Part shown: piece by piece, positions 8,530 through 17,068 of the stretch
Position numbering within the stretch: position 1 is the first letter of the stretch
Layout: each line of letters opens with the position of its first letter
Origin: Arthrobacter bambusae
GTDB taxonomy: Bacteria; Actinomycetota; Actinomycetes; Actinomycetales; Micrococcaceae
Direction: 5' to 3'
Length of the DNA: 64,000 nt
Assembly (NCBI RefSeq): GCF_022606295.1
Contig: NZ_JAHHZS010000008.1
Coordinates: forward strand, 84,479-148,478
Notes under the pieces: model-generated
Told to the model about the DNA's origin: nothing
Seen by the model: only the letters and a program-made list of their open reading frames with translations
Databases searched by the model: none
Translations under genes and position numbers: made by a program

Positions 8530-9474
8530 ATGAATGCCAAACAGATCGACCAGCAGACCCTGCTGCGCGAGGAGAAGGACCCGCTGACCCACACCCCCGT
8601 GCACCTGCTCTCCCTGGACGCGGTGGGCAAGCACTACGGGAACATCATCGCCCTGCGCGAGGTGACGATGGCCGTGGACAACGGCCGCGTCACCTGCGTG
8701 CTGGGGGACAACGGTGCCGGCAAGTCCACGCTGATCAAGATCATCGCCGGCCTGCACCAGCACGACGCCGGGGTGTTGAAGATCATGGGGGAAGAGCGGA
8801 AGTTCAACTCGCCCCGGGACGCCCTGGACGCCGGGATCGCGACCGTGTACCAGGACCTGGCCGTGGTGCCGTTGATGCCGATCTGGCGGAACTTCTTCCT
8901 CGGCTCGGAACTGACCACCGGGTTCGGGCCGTTCAAGTCCATGGACGTGCAGAAAATGAAGGACATCACCCTGAAGGAACTGGCCGAGATGGGCATCGAC
9001 CTGCGCGATGTGGAACAGCCCATCGGCCAGCTCTCCGGCGGTGAACGCCAATGCGTCGCGATCGCCCGCGCCGTGTATTTCGGGGCGAAGGTGCTGATCC
9101 TGGACGAACCCACCGCGGCGCTGGGCGTGAAGCAGTCCGGCGTCGTGCTCCGCTACATCCTGCAGGCCCGCGACCGGGGCCTGGGCGTCATTTTCATCAC
9201 GCACAACCCGCACCACGCCTTCCCCGTCGGGGACCGGTTCCTGCTGCTCAAACGCGGCAAGTCCATCGGCTACTACGACAAAAAAGACATCACCCTGGAC
9301 GAACTCACCGCCCAGATGGCCGGCGGCGCGGAACTGGCAGAACTCGCCCACGAACTCGAACAACTCGGCGGACACACCCAAGCCCTCAAGGAAGTCCAAG
9401 CCGAAGTCGCCGGGGTAACAGAAGTCACCGACGTTGCCGACTCCTCAAGGGAAGGCAGCCCGCGGCACGCCTAG
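8530..9474 (+). CDS. Sugar ABC transporter ATP-binding protein, single-cassette
   Basis: 314 residues, ATG 8530, 14 bases after the permease stop. Walker A is GDNGAGKST near residue 60, the signature is [16 protein letters not shown], Walker B is [11 protein letters not shown], and the switch His is in FITHNPHH. Unlike RbsA (about 500 residues with two cassettes) this has one cassette and must dimerise. A charged Ala/Glu-rich tail of ~40 residues follows the domain. It powers the permease encoded immediately upstream. Confidence 0.92.
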   Translation: MNAKQIDQQTLLREEKDPLTHTPVHLLSLDAVGKHYGNIIALREVTMAVDNGRVTCVLGDNGAGKSTLIKIIAGLHQHDAGVLKIMGEERKFNSPRDALDAGIATVYQDLAVVPLMPIWRNFFLGSELTTGFGPFKSMDVQKMKDITLKELAEMGIDLRDVEQPIGQLSGGERQCVAIARAVYFGAKVLILDEPTAALGVKQSGVVLRYILQARDRGLGVIFITHNPHHAFPVGDRFLLLKRGKSIGYYDKKDITLDELTAQMAGGAELAELAHELEQLGGHTQALKEVQAEVAGVTEVTDVADSSREGSPRHA

Positions 9475-9583
9475 CGCGGAGGCAGCACGGATGGAGACGG
9501 GGGTCCGCCAGATGGAGCGGATGGGCCCCCGCTCGCCATGCCACAGCGGGAACGGGAACAACGTAAGTAGACGGGAAGACAAC

Positions 9584-10579
9584 ATGCCAATCCGGGTAGG
9601 CGTTATCGGCGCCGGCGTTATGGGCGCAGACCACATCAGGAACCTCTCCACCACCATCAGCGGTGCCGAAGTCACCTTCGTGGCAGACCTCGACGCCGGA
9701 CGTGCGGCAGCCGCAGCGCCGCCATCCGCGCGCATCACCACGGATCCTTCCGAACTGATCTACTCCAGCGACGTTGACGCCGTCGTCGTCGCTTCCCATG
9801 ACTCAACCCATGCGGGACTCGTGCTGGAGTGCTTTGAGGCAATGACCCCAGTACTGTGCGAAAAGCCGTTGGCCCCCACGCTCCTGGAAAGCCATGAAGT
9901 CGTGGAGGCAGAAGCCGACCTCCTGGCCGCAACGGGTGCCCGGCTGCTGTCGATGGGCTTCATGAGGCGCTTCGATCCCGGTTATGTGGCGCTGCGCGAA
10001 GCGACCCGGGCACGCACGCACGGCGAGCCTTTGCAGGTCCACTGCACCAGCCGGACCGCCTCCGCGGGACCCGGCGCGAGCTCGGAGTCCGCCATCACCA
10101 ACTCGGCCATCCACGAGCTCGACATCATCCCTTGGCTGCTGGATTCGCCCATCACCGAGGTGTCCTGGCAGTCGGGGCGGAGTTCCCGGCGCAGCACCGG
10201 TGACCTGCGGGATCCCGCCTTCATGCTCCTGCGCGCGGCCGACGGCACCCTGGCCACGCTCGAACTTTTCCTCAACGCGCAGTATGGCTACACCACCCGG
10301 TGCGAGGTCGTGTCTGAGTTCGGCACCACGGCACTGCCCGAACCAGCCGCCCTCGATGTCCGGCACGAGGGGAGGCGCAGTACCGAAATCCCCGCCGATT
10401 GGCGTCCACGCTTCGCCGACGCTTACCGCCTGCAACTCCAGGCCTGGATTTCAGCCCTAGAAAAGGGGGAGCCTGCGCCCCTCGCCACGGGTGAGGACGG
10501 GCTGCGCGCGTCGCAGCTCGCACAAGCCATGATCCGTTCGCTCCACAGCGACGGGGCCTACACGAAGGTGGCCTACTGA
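9584..10579 (+). CDS. Gfo/Idh/MocA-family oxidoreductase (inositol 2-dehydrogenase-like)
   Basis: 331 residues from ATG 9584 (MPIRVGVIGAGVMGADHIRN). Earlier in-frame starts lie in the spacer and would overlap the ATPase gene. The NAD-binding GAGVMG is at residues 9-14, the CEKPLA Lys motif near 95, and SAITNSAIHELDIIPWLL carries the conserved HxxD pair near 180. Spacing is close to the IolG type. It is the first of three consecutive Gfo enzymes, with a one-base stop/start overlap to the next. Substrate is probably a cyclitol or one of its oxidised forms. Confidence 0.88.
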   Translation: MPIRVGVIGAGVMGADHIRNLSTTISGAEVTFVADLDAGRAAAAAPPSARITTDPSELIYSSDVDAVVVASHDSTHAGLVLECFEAMTPVLCEKPLAPTLLESHEVVEAEADLLAATGARLLSMGFMRRFDPGYVALREATRARTHGEPLQVHCTSRTASAGPGASSESAITNSAIHELDIIPWLLDSPITEVSWQSGRSSRRSTGDLRDPAFMLLRAADGTLATLELFLNAQYGYTTRCEVVSEFGTTALPEPAALDVRHEGRRSTEIPADWRPRFADAYRLQLQAWISALEKGEPAPLATGEDGLRASQLAQAMIRSLHSDGAYTKVAY

Positions 10580-11637
10580 TGGTTTCATCCGGCCTTCCGG
10601 AGTCCGGTCTTCCGGTGGCCCGTGTGCCGGATTCCCGTGACGCGCCAGCGCTGCGTTGGGGGATCATGGGCCCGGGGTGGATTGCCGAACGCTTCACCGA
10701 GTCGGTGCAGGCCTATTCAACGCAAGTGATTGCCGCCGTCGGCTCCCGTTCCTTGGAGCGGTCCAAGACGTTCGCGGACGCTTTCGGCCTACCCGCCGCT
10801 TATGGAAGCTACGAAGAGCTGGCTACGGCTCCGGACATAGACATCGTTTACGTGTGCACTCCACACAACTTCCACCACGCGGCTGCAGCACTCGCCATCG
10901 ACGCGGGCAAACACGTCCTCATCGAGAAGCCGATCGGCCTGAACGCTGTGCAGGCGCGCGATATCGCCGCGCGGGCAAGGGCAGCCGGCGTCTTCGCCGC
11001 CGAGGCCATGTGGAGCTTCTTCCTTCCGAAGTTCGACGTGATCCGGCAAGTGCTCGACGGCGGGACGCTGGGCACCGTGACAACGGTCCTTGCAGAATAC
11101 GGCGAGCACTTCGAACGCAGCCACCGCATCTTCGATCCCGCACTGGCTGGTGGGCCCCTGCTGGACCTGGGCACCTACCCGCTGGCCCTCATCATCGAGG
11201 TCCTGGGGGCGCCCGAACGATTGAGCGCTTTCGGACAGCCCCACGAATCCGGTGTCAACGCCCAGCTCTCCGCCATCCTGCAATTCCCGGGCGGAAGCCA
11301 GGCCGTGATGAATACGCACCTGCATAATTTCACCCCCACAATGGCCACGATCGTTGGCTCCGAGGCCACGTTGACGATCGATGGCCCTTTCAACATGCCC
11401 GGCGGTTTCGAGGTCCGGTTTCCGGACGGCACACGGCTTCGCTACAACGAAGCGGCGGGCGGCCATTTGGAAGGCTTGCACTACGAAGCCGCCGCGGTGG
11501 CCCGCGCCATCGCCGCCGGTGACACGGAAACCCGACAACGGCCCCTGGCCTCCTCCATCCGGACGATGGACGTCGCCGATGAAATCCGCCGCCAAATAGG
11601 CATTGAATTCCCGGGCGAAGGCAACGCGCCCGCCTGA
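10579..11637 (+). CDS. Gfo/Idh/MocA-family oxidoreductase (dihydrodiol/glucose-fructose type)
   Basis: 352 residues, ATG 10579 overlapping the preceding TGA by one base. It has a 25-residue N-terminal extension before the Rossmann motif WGIMGPGWIAERF. The Lys motif is HVLIEKPIGLN near 115, followed by GPLLDLGTYPLALI. That LDLGTY signature and the AEAMWSFFLP segment place it nearer the dihydrodiol-dehydrogenase-like branch than its IolG-like neighbours. The divergence suggests a separate step rather than a recent duplicate. Confidence 0.88.
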   Translation: MVSSGLPESGLPVARVPDSRDAPALRWGIMGPGWIAERFTESVQAYSTQVIAAVGSRSLERSKTFADAFGLPAAYGSYEELATAPDIDIVYVCTPHNFHHAAAALAIDAGKHVLIEKPIGLNAVQARDIAARARAAGVFAAEAMWSFFLPKFDVIRQVLDGGTLGTVTTVLAEYGEHFERSHRIFDPALAGGPLLDLGTYPLALIIEVLGAPERLSAFGQPHESGVNAQLSAILQFPGGSQAVMNTHLHNFTPTMATIVGSEATLTIDGPFNMPGGFEVRFPDGTRLRYNEAAGGHLEGLHYEAAAVARAIAAGDTETRQRPLASSIRTMDVADEIRRQIGIEFPGEGNAPA

Positions 11638-11672
11638 GCAATTGTTGTACTGACTATCGAAAGGACCGGCCC

Positions 11673-12773
11673 ATGGCCTACATCGAACAGCATTCAGCCG
11701 AACTTCCCACGCCTGTGCGGCTTGGCCTCATAGGCTCCGGCTGGATGGGAGCGTTCCACGGCGAAAGCATAGCCCGCAGGGTTCCCGGCGCGGTCCTTGC
11801 CGCCGTCGCCGATCCCAACGTGGACTCCGCCGCGTCCGTGGCTGCCCAGCTTGGTACGGCGAAAGTCACCGCAGACGCAGCCGACATCATGGCCGATCCG
11901 GAGATCGATGCTGTGATCATTGCCAGCCCGGCGCGCTTCCATGCTTCCCTGATCGCCCAGGCCGCGGCCGCGGGCAAACACGTGTTCTGCGAAAAGCCCG
12001 CGGGGCAGAGCCTCGAAGAGCTCGACGCCGCGCTCCTCGCCGTCGAAACGGCAGGGGTACATTTCCAGATCGGCTTCAACCGCCGCTACGCCACTGACTT
12101 CCAGGCCGCCAAGAAGGACCTGGCCGAAGGGATTGTGGGGGAGCCGCAGCTCTTGCGCTCGTTGACGAGGGATCCAGGCACCGGGAGCATCGGACACGCA
12201 GCCAGGATTCCGGCCTGGACGATCTTCCTGGAAACCCTCATCCACGATTTCGACACGCTGAACTGGTTCAACGAAGGCGCCGAGCCGGTGGAGGTCTACG
12301 CCGTCGCGGATGCTTTGGTGGAACCGGGCTTGCGTGACCAGGGATTCCTGGACACCGCCGTGGTCACTGTCCGCTACAGCAATGGAGCCTTGGCAGTGGC
12401 GGAAGCCAACTTCAGCGCTCTTTACGGCTACGACGTCCGGGGCGAAGTCTTCGGCTCCAAGGGCATGGTCCAGGCAGGACGGCCCACTGAAACGGCTGCC
12501 CTGAGATACACGGCAGAGGGCCTTTCGGCCGAAACCCCGAGGCTCAACGTGGAACTGTTCCGCGATGCCTACACTGACGAACTCGTGGACTTCACGGCGG
12601 CAGTCCGCGCGCGCCGCGATGGCACGCAGCCGCCGTCGGGCGCCTTCACCCTCACCCCAGGAGCTGCTGACGCGCGGCGCGCCTTGGCGATGGCGCTGGC
12701 GTGCATCGAATCGGTCCAGCGCGGCGGACCCGTGGAGGTACCTACCGTCTCGAGCAACAAGGCCGGTGTCTGA
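11673..12773 (+). CDS. Gfo/Idh/MocA-family oxidoreductase
   Basis: 366 residues, ATG 11673 with GAAAGGA 8-14 bases upstream. The Rossmann motif is GLIGSGWMGAFHGESIA near residue 15, HVFCEKPAGQSLEEL near 105, and ETLIHDFDTLNWF contains the HDxD pair typical of inositol-dehydrogenase-like members. It ends in TGA overlapping the ATG of the hydroxypyruvate isomerase-like gene by one base. It is probably another cyclitol or keto-cyclitol oxidoreductase of this operon; the exact substrate cannot be read from the sequence. Confidence 0.88.
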   Translation: MAYIEQHSAELPTPVRLGLIGSGWMGAFHGESIARRVPGAVLAAVADPNVDSAASVAAQLGTAKVTADAADIMADPEIDAVIIASPARFHASLIAQAAAAGKHVFCEKPAGQSLEELDAALLAVETAGVHFQIGFNRRYATDFQAAKKDLAEGIVGEPQLLRSLTRDPGTGSIGHAARIPAWTIFLETLIHDFDTLNWFNEGAEPVEVYAVADALVEPGLRDQGFLDTAVVTVRYSNGALAVAEANFSALYGYDVRGEVFGSKGMVQAGRPTETAALRYTAEGLSAETPRLNVELFRDAYTDELVDFTAAVRARRDGTQPPSGAFTLTPGAADARRALAMALACIESVQRGGPVEVPTVSSNKAGV

Positions 12774-13591
12774 TGCGGCTCGCCGTGTGCGCCGAAATGG
12801 TCTTTACGGAGCTGCCGTTCACCGAACGGGTACGCCGGATCCACGAGGCGGGATTCGACGTCGAACTCTGGGACTCGAGGAACAAGGACATTGCAGCACT
12901 CAGGTCGAGCGGCGCGGTCTTTTCCTCCATGACCGGATACACCTCGGGGAGCCTGGTTGACGCCGAAACCGCCGACGATGTGGTGAGGACCGCCAAAACG
13001 CTGATTCCGACCGCCTTGGAACTCGGCGTCAGCCGCATGGTGGTGCACTCGGCCCAGCTCATCGACGGCAAAGCAGCCCGTCCCGTCTACCGGTCCAACG
13101 GCAGCATGTGGATCACGGGTGTCCGGACCTTGGAGCGCCTTGGCGCGCTCGGGGAAAAGCACGGACTGACGTTCTGCCTCGAAAACCTCAACACCGTGCT
13201 GGACCACCCCGGAATTCCGCTGGCGCGGGCCAAGGACACCCTCACGCTCGTGGAGGCGGCCGGACACCCCCATGTGAAGATGATGCTGGACCTGTACCAC
13301 GCACAATTGGGGGAGGGGAACCTCATTGAGCTGGTCCGCACCGCCCTGCCGCATATCGGCGAGATCCAGGTGGCGGACGTCCCGGGCCGTTGCGAGCCCG
13401 GGACCGGCGAGATCAACTATCCGGCTGTTGCCCGTGCGCTCGCGGCTGCGGGCTACGAAGGCACCGTCGGCATGGAGGCATGGGCCAGAGGCGACGACAT
13501 GGCGGCGCTTGAGGCGTTCCGCCGGGCGTTCACGGTTGAGGCCGAAGAGTCCCTGGACAGCTCAGCTTTTTCAACGGAGGTAGCACTATGA
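12773..13591 (+). CDS. Hydroxypyruvate isomerase-like TIM-barrel protein
   Basis: 272 residues, ATG 12773 directly coupled to the upstream stop. The barrel begins MRLAVCAEMVFTELPF. It has LTFCLENLNTVLDHPG (metal Glu), KMMLDLYHAQLGEG (Asp and His) and the Hyi-type strand IQVADVPGRCEPGTGEINY, with the last Glu in GTVGMEAWARG. That last pair of motifs fits the hydroxypyruvate isomerase/2-oxo-tetronate isomerase group. In this operon it may instead isomerise a cyclitol-derived keto compound. It overlaps the next gene by four bases (ATGA). Confidence 0.82.
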   Translation: MRLAVCAEMVFTELPFTERVRRIHEAGFDVELWDSRNKDIAALRSSGAVFSSMTGYTSGSLVDAETADDVVRTAKTLIPTALELGVSRMVVHSAQLIDGKAARPVYRSNGSMWITGVRTLERLGALGEKHGLTFCLENLNTVLDHPGIPLARAKDTLTLVEAAGHPHVKMMLDLYHAQLGEGNLIELVRTALPHIGEIQVADVPGRCEPGTGEINYPAVARALAAAGYEGTVGMEAWARGDDMAALEAFRRAFTVEAEESLDSSAFSTEVAL

Positions 13592-14619
13592 AGGACGTCG
13601 TTCTCGGGCTGGTTGGAGTAGGGCGGATCGGCGTGATGCACGCCAACAACATTGCAGCCCTCAACGGGGAACTGAATGCGCAGGGCATCAAGGTGCAGTT
13701 GCGGCTCACGGATGTGGCCGAAGAACATGCCCGTCGGATCGCGGCGGGGCTCGGCGCGCAATTCCTGCCCTCCGTAGAGGCCTTGATCGCGTCCGGAGCG
13801 GATGGGCTGGTCATCGCGACCGGAACGGGCACCCACCCGGAACTGATCCGCGCGGGAGTGGACGCCGGTATTCCGGTGTTCTGCGAGAAGCCCGTGGCCA
13901 TGAATGTGGCCGAGTCGCTGCCTGTCCTGGAGCATATCCGTGCCAACGATGGTGTGGTGCAGATCGGCCACCAACGTCGCTTCGATGCCGGATACCTCGA
14001 GGCCAAGCGCGCCTACCAAGCCGGAGAACTCGGGTGGATCCACTCGCTGCGCGCCGTGACCTGCGATATGGCTCCGCCGCCCGTGGAGTTCCTGGCGACG
14101 TCCGGCGGGCTGTTCCGTGATTGCTCGGTCCACGACTTCGACATCCTGCGCTGGTTGACCGGCCGCGAAATCGTGGAGGTCTATGCCAAGGGTTCCAACA
14201 ATGGCGATCCCGCCATCGGCGAAGTGGGCGATGTGGACACCGCCTTGGCTCTGATCACGTTCGACGACGGGACCGTTGGCACCGTGTCGGCAACGCGTTA
14301 CAACGGGGCTGGACACGACGTCCGACTCGAAATCCAAGGCTCGAAGCATTCCCTCATGGTTGGCCTGGACGAGCAGACAGCCATGGAATCAGCCGAGACC
14401 GGCGTAGCGTTCCCGTCCGGAGAACCTCACAAGACCTTCGCCGAACGCTTCGACCAGGCCTATCGTTCTGAAATGGCAGCCTTCGTTGAACTGGTCCTGG
14501 GCCAACGGGAGAACCCGTGCACTCCGGAGGACGCCGTCGCGGCTTCCCGGGTGGCGGATGCGGCGCAGGAGTCGCTCGCGAGCGGGGTCCCGGTCAGAGT
14601 GGCACTCGTGACGGCCTAG
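13588..14619 (+). CDS. iolG: Inositol 2-dehydrogenase-like oxidoreductase (Gfo/Idh/MocA)
   Basis: 343 residues, ATG 13588 with GGAGG ahead of it. The Rossmann motif GLVGVGRIGVMHANNIA is at residues 7-23, the Lys motif VFCEKPVAMNVAE near 100, and the catalytic segment FRDCSVHDFDILRWLTGRE near 180. This last stretch (D, H, D in CSVHDFD) is characteristic of inositol 2-dehydrogenases. Length matches IolG. It is the last gene of the rightward operon and faces iolB across a palindromic repeat. NAD-dependent oxidation of myo-inositol to scyllo-inosose is the likely reaction, though paralogues oxidise other cyclitols. Confidence 0.8.
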   Translation: MKDVVLGLVGVGRIGVMHANNIAALNGELNAQGIKVQLRLTDVAEEHARRIAAGLGAQFLPSVEALIASGADGLVIATGTGTHPELIRAGVDAGIPVFCEKPVAMNVAESLPVLEHIRANDGVVQIGHQRRFDAGYLEAKRAYQAGELGWIHSLRAVTCDMAPPPVEFLATSGGLFRDCSVHDFDILRWLTGREIVEVYAKGSNNGDPAIGEVGDVDTALALITFDDGTVGTVSATRYNGAGHDVRLEIQGSKHSLMVGLDEQTAMESAETGVAFPSGEPHKTFAERFDQAYRSEMAAFVELVLGQRENPCTPEDAVAASRVADAAQESLASGVPVRVALVTA

Positions 14620-14640
14620 GCCAGTTAGGCGGTTCCAGGC

Positions 14641-14706
14641 CCCAACTGACTCGCAGTTGTTGTCGTTTTGGAGGCCCAGAACGACAACAACTGCTAGTCA
14701 GTTGGG
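14641..14706. repeat. Long palindromic repeat between iolG and iolB (also a terminator candidate)
   Basis: Arms 14641-14667 and 14680-14706 are 27 bases each with a single mismatch, around a 12-base loop. It lies between two convergent genes, so it can end both transcripts. A diverged copy of the same element, with matching arms and a similar loop, lies at 23633-23697. This makes it a dispersed repeat rather than a locus-specific terminator. Confidence 0.8.
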
Positions 14707-14718
14707 TGTGGGAACTCC

Positions 14719-15612
14719 TTAGGCGCCGAACGGCAAGCGGGGGTCGATGTCCTGTCCGTCCCAGCTCTGCCGTACCCACCCGTGGTGGGGGTCGTCGCTG
14801 ATGAGCCATTCGCGCACGGGCCCCGGGCCGGCCATGACGTTCAGGTAGTACAAGTCGTAGCCGGGAGCGGCCATGGCGGGGCCGTGCCAGCCATAGGGAA
14901 CAAGAACGACGTCGCCGGTCCGAACCTCCGCGGCAACGTCGATCGGGCGCTCATCGGAGGCGTAGACGCGCTGGTAGCCGATCGCGTCGGCGTCAGCAGG
15001 AGCACCGGAGGGGTCGGCCACGCGGGTCTCGAAGTAGTAGATCTCCTCAAGCTGCGTTTCGCCGTCCTTTTCCTCGTCATGCTTATGCGGGGGATAGGAA
15101 GACCAGTTGCCCGCGGGCGTGAGCACTTCGCAGACGATGAAACGGTCGGCCTCGAGGGCGGCGGGAGTACCGAAGTTATGGACCTGGCGCGAACAGTTGC
15201 CTGCTCCGCGCAGCTCAACGGGGGTCTCCGCGGCGGTCACCAGCCTAGTGGGGTATGACGCGTTGGCCGGGGCGGTCGCGACGGCGACGCGGCCGCCGTC
15301 GGGCGAGCTGATGGTGACAGCGGCGTTCGTGCCGGAATACAGGACATCGCTGGGGCCGTGGAAAACCGACGCCCGCCCCGCAAGGGGGTAGTCGACGTCG
15401 TCGACCGTCACTGTGAAGGCGCCGTTGAGCGGCACAACGATCCGTTCTTCTGCTGCGGCGGGAAGCTCGACGGCGGCGCCCGCGACGAGCGTGGCGACCT
15501 TAAGCCCGGTGTGGGCCCAACCGTCCACGGCCAACGCGGAATCGGAGGTTCCGAGAGAGATGTCCCAATCGCCGTCGTTGGCGGTTCCCAGTGGATAGAC
15601 CCAGTTGGCCAT
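14719..15612 (-). CDS. iolB: 5-deoxy-glucuronate isomerase
   Basis: 297 residues, ATG 15612 with AAGGA nine bases upstream. The two-cupin fold is visible: an N-terminal cupin (RIVVPLNGAFTVTVDDVDY) and a C-terminal cupin with NWSSYPPHKHDE, LEEIYYFE and VVLVPYGWHGPAMAAPG, which supply the metal-binding His and Glu. These blocks and the length identify IolB, which converts 5-deoxy-D-glucuronate to 5-deoxy-2-keto-gluconate in inositol degradation. The other iol genes (iolC, D, E, A) are not in the window and may lie to the left or elsewhere. It is the second gene of the gntR-iolB operon. Confidence 0.92.
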   Translation of the reverse strand: MANWVYPLGTANDGDWDISLGTSDSALAVDGWAHTGLKVATLVAGAAVELPAAAEERIVVPLNGAFTVTVDDVDYPLAGRASVFHGPSDVLYSGTNAAVTISSPDGGRVAVATAPANASYPTRLVTAAETPVELRGAGNCSRQVHNFGTPAALEADRFIVCEVLTPAGNWSSYPPHKHDEEKDGETQLEEIYYFETRVADPSGAPADADAIGYQRVYASDERPIDVAAEVRTGDVVLVPYGWHGPAMAAPGYDLYYLNVMAGPGPVREWLISDDPHHGWVRQSWDGQDIDPRLPFGA

Positions 15613-15629
15613 GAAGTTATGTCCTTGCG

Positions 15630-16370
15630 TTAGCGCTGTACGAGTGTCATTTCAAAGCTGTAGGAATCGGCCCGATAGACGTGGTGGCCGGTCTCGACCA
15701 TGCGTCCGGTGTCGTCGACGGCTGTGCGCTCCATGGTGACCAAAGCCGAGCCGACCTCCGCCTCCAAGAGCGGCGCCTGGTAGTCGTTGGCGATCATGGC
15801 GCCGATCCGCTGCGAGGCGAGGCGGAAGTTGACCCCGCCGCGGCGGAGGATGGCGTAGAGGCCTTCTGCCTGGAGCATGGATTCGTCCATGGAGGTTATG
15901 TCGTCGCGGACCCAGTTCTCCATGAGCGCCAGCGGCTTACCGCCCACTTTGCGCAGGCGGGTGAAGTGGTAGACCTTGGAACCGGCCGGAAGCTGGAGTG
16001 CGGTCAGCGTGGCTGCGTCGGCTTCCATGTGCGAGAAGCTGAGGACCTGCGTTGTGGGCTTCTTGCCGTTGTTGGTCAGGTCGTCGTACAGGCTGGAGAG
16101 TTCCAGGGGCCGGCGGACCTGGCTCGACACCACCTGCGTGCCGACGCCGCGCTTGCGGACCAACAGGCCCGAACGGACAAGCTCGTCCATCGCCTTGCGC
16201 ATCGTGGGCCGGGACAGGTTCAGCTGGGCGGCGAGGTCAATCTCGTTGTCCAAACGGCTTCCGGGCTCCAACACTCCGCTGTGGATGGCGGCCTCGATGC
16301 CCTGGACCACCTGATGGTACAAAGGCACAGGGGAAGAACGGTCGATAGTGAGGCCAAGTTGATTCGCCAT
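15630..16370 (-). CDS. GntR-family regulator with UTRA domain (probable inositol-locus regulator)
   Basis: 246 residues from ATG 16370 (MANQLGLTIDRSSPVPLYHQ), with GAGGGAG about nine bases upstream. An earlier in-frame start at 16484 would run through the promoter. Residues 10-80 form a GntR winged helix (DNEIDLAAQLNLSRPTMRKA). Residues 95-240 form a UTRA effector domain (GSKVYHFTRLRKVGGKPLA, then GSALVTMERTAVDDTGR), which usually binds a sugar or sugar derivative. The iolB gene follows 17 bases after its stop. By position and family it resembles IolR of corynebacteria. Confidence 0.88.
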   Translation of the reverse strand: MANQLGLTIDRSSPVPLYHQVVQGIEAAIHSGVLEPGSRLDNEIDLAAQLNLSRPTMRKAMDELVRSGLLVRKRGVGTQVVSSQVRRPLELSSLYDDLTNNGKKPTTQVLSFSHMEADAATLTALQLPAGSKVYHFTRLRKVGGKPLALMENWVRDDITSMDESMLQAEGLYAILRRGGVNFRLASQRIGAMIANDYQAPLLEAEVGSALVTMERTAVDDTGRMVETGHHVYRADSYSFEMTLVQR

Positions 16371-16386
16371 TGCATGCTCCCTCGCA

Positions 16387-16405
16387 TTCCGGGACTGTCC
16401 CGGAA
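16387..16405. promoter_or_regulatory. Perfect 19-base palindrome in the gntR leader
   Basis: TTCCGGGAC-T-GTCCCGGAA is a perfect 9-1-9 palindrome, 17-35 bases upstream of the gntR start codon and downstream of its promoter. It could be an operator for autoregulation or a small leader hairpin. It does not resemble the TGTCCT-type motif nearby. Confidence 0.55.
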
Positions 16406-16433
16406 GTTGCAAGCATGTCCGCTCATGTTCGCT

Positions 16434-16484
16434 TGATAGGACATACTGCTTTACTGATGATAGCAGGAGCATTGCGCGGGTCAA
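16434..16484 (-). promoter_or_regulatory. gntR promoter with downstream operator-like site
   Basis: On the minus strand, TTGACC (16484-16479), 16 bases, then TATCAT (16462-16457) form a promoter. TGTCCTATCA (16443-16434) follows near the expected transcription start and matches the site in the lacI/dehydrogenase promoter over AGTATGTCCT-TCAA. Binding there would block transcription. Confidence 0.5.
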
Positions 16485-16527
16485 GGGTGCCTGAGGTGCG
16501 TTTATCGTGCCTTGTCACAGGTTTTGT

Positions 16528-16541
16528 AGGGACATGTCCAG
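16528..16541. repeat. Isolated arm of the GGACATGTCC palindromic repeat family
   Basis: AGGGACATGTCCAG matches the outer arm of the nested repeats at 19.6-19.8 kb, but no second arm is nearby. The rest of 16485-16618 holds no gene or structure I can support. Confidence 0.4.
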
Positions 16542-16618
16542 ACATCAGGACGAGGCATCAATTGCCTCAGCCGCGGGTGGGTCTTTCTGCGTCCGGTGCC
16601 ATCCGGCGTCGGGCGCTT

Positions 16619-17068
16619 TCAGCGGCGGAGTCGGGCGCTGCTGCGTTGACGGACGTAGCCGACGGCGGCAAGCACCGCGCCCAGTCCCTCGGCGGCCGCG
16701 CTGAGGGTCTTCTCGAAAAACCATACGGGCTCGTACATGGACGGGAGCGGACCGATGGCCGGTATGTCGACATATCGGTAGAGGAGGACGGCTATGAAGG
16801 CGCTTCCAGCAACTACCACCGCGGCCGCGTAGGCCGGCCGGTTGCCGCGGATCAGGACATACAGGCCGACGAGGATTGCAACAGCGGCCTCGATCCGAAA
16901 CAGGTTGCCTTCCCCGATTCCACCAGGCGCACCCAATTGGTAGCCGGAGGCCAGATCGAGGTGCACTACAGCGTCGATGCCCAGGGCTGCCGCTATAAGC
17001 AGTCGCAGCAGGATGTCCCTCGGCCTGCGGTTCATCGGCTTGCGGCGGGCCGCTTCACGGGTGCTCAC
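16619..17068 (-). CDS. Small four-helix membrane protein coupled to a copper-binding lipoprotein
   Basis: 149 residues from GTG 17068-17066, which overlaps the TGA of the upstream cupredoxin gene (GTGA). An ATG 11 codons in (MNRRPRDILL) is an alternative start. Four hydrophobic segments are visible: ILLRLLIAAALGIDAVVHLD, IEAAVAILVGLYVLI, YAAAVVVAGSAFIAVLLYRYV and LSAAAEGLGAVLAAVGYV. The N- and C-termini are Arg-rich. I do not recognise a named family. Translational coupling suggests it works with the copper lipoprotein, perhaps as a partner in copper handling or electron transfer; that is inference. Confidence 0.75.
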   Translation of the reverse strand: MSTREAARRKPMNRRPRDILLRLLIAAALGIDAVVHLDLASGYQLGAPGGIGEGNLFRIEAAVAILVGLYVLIRGNRPAYAAAVVVAGSAFIAVLLYRYVDIPAIGPLPSMYEPVWFFEKTLSAAAEGLGAVLAAVGYVRQRSSARLRR

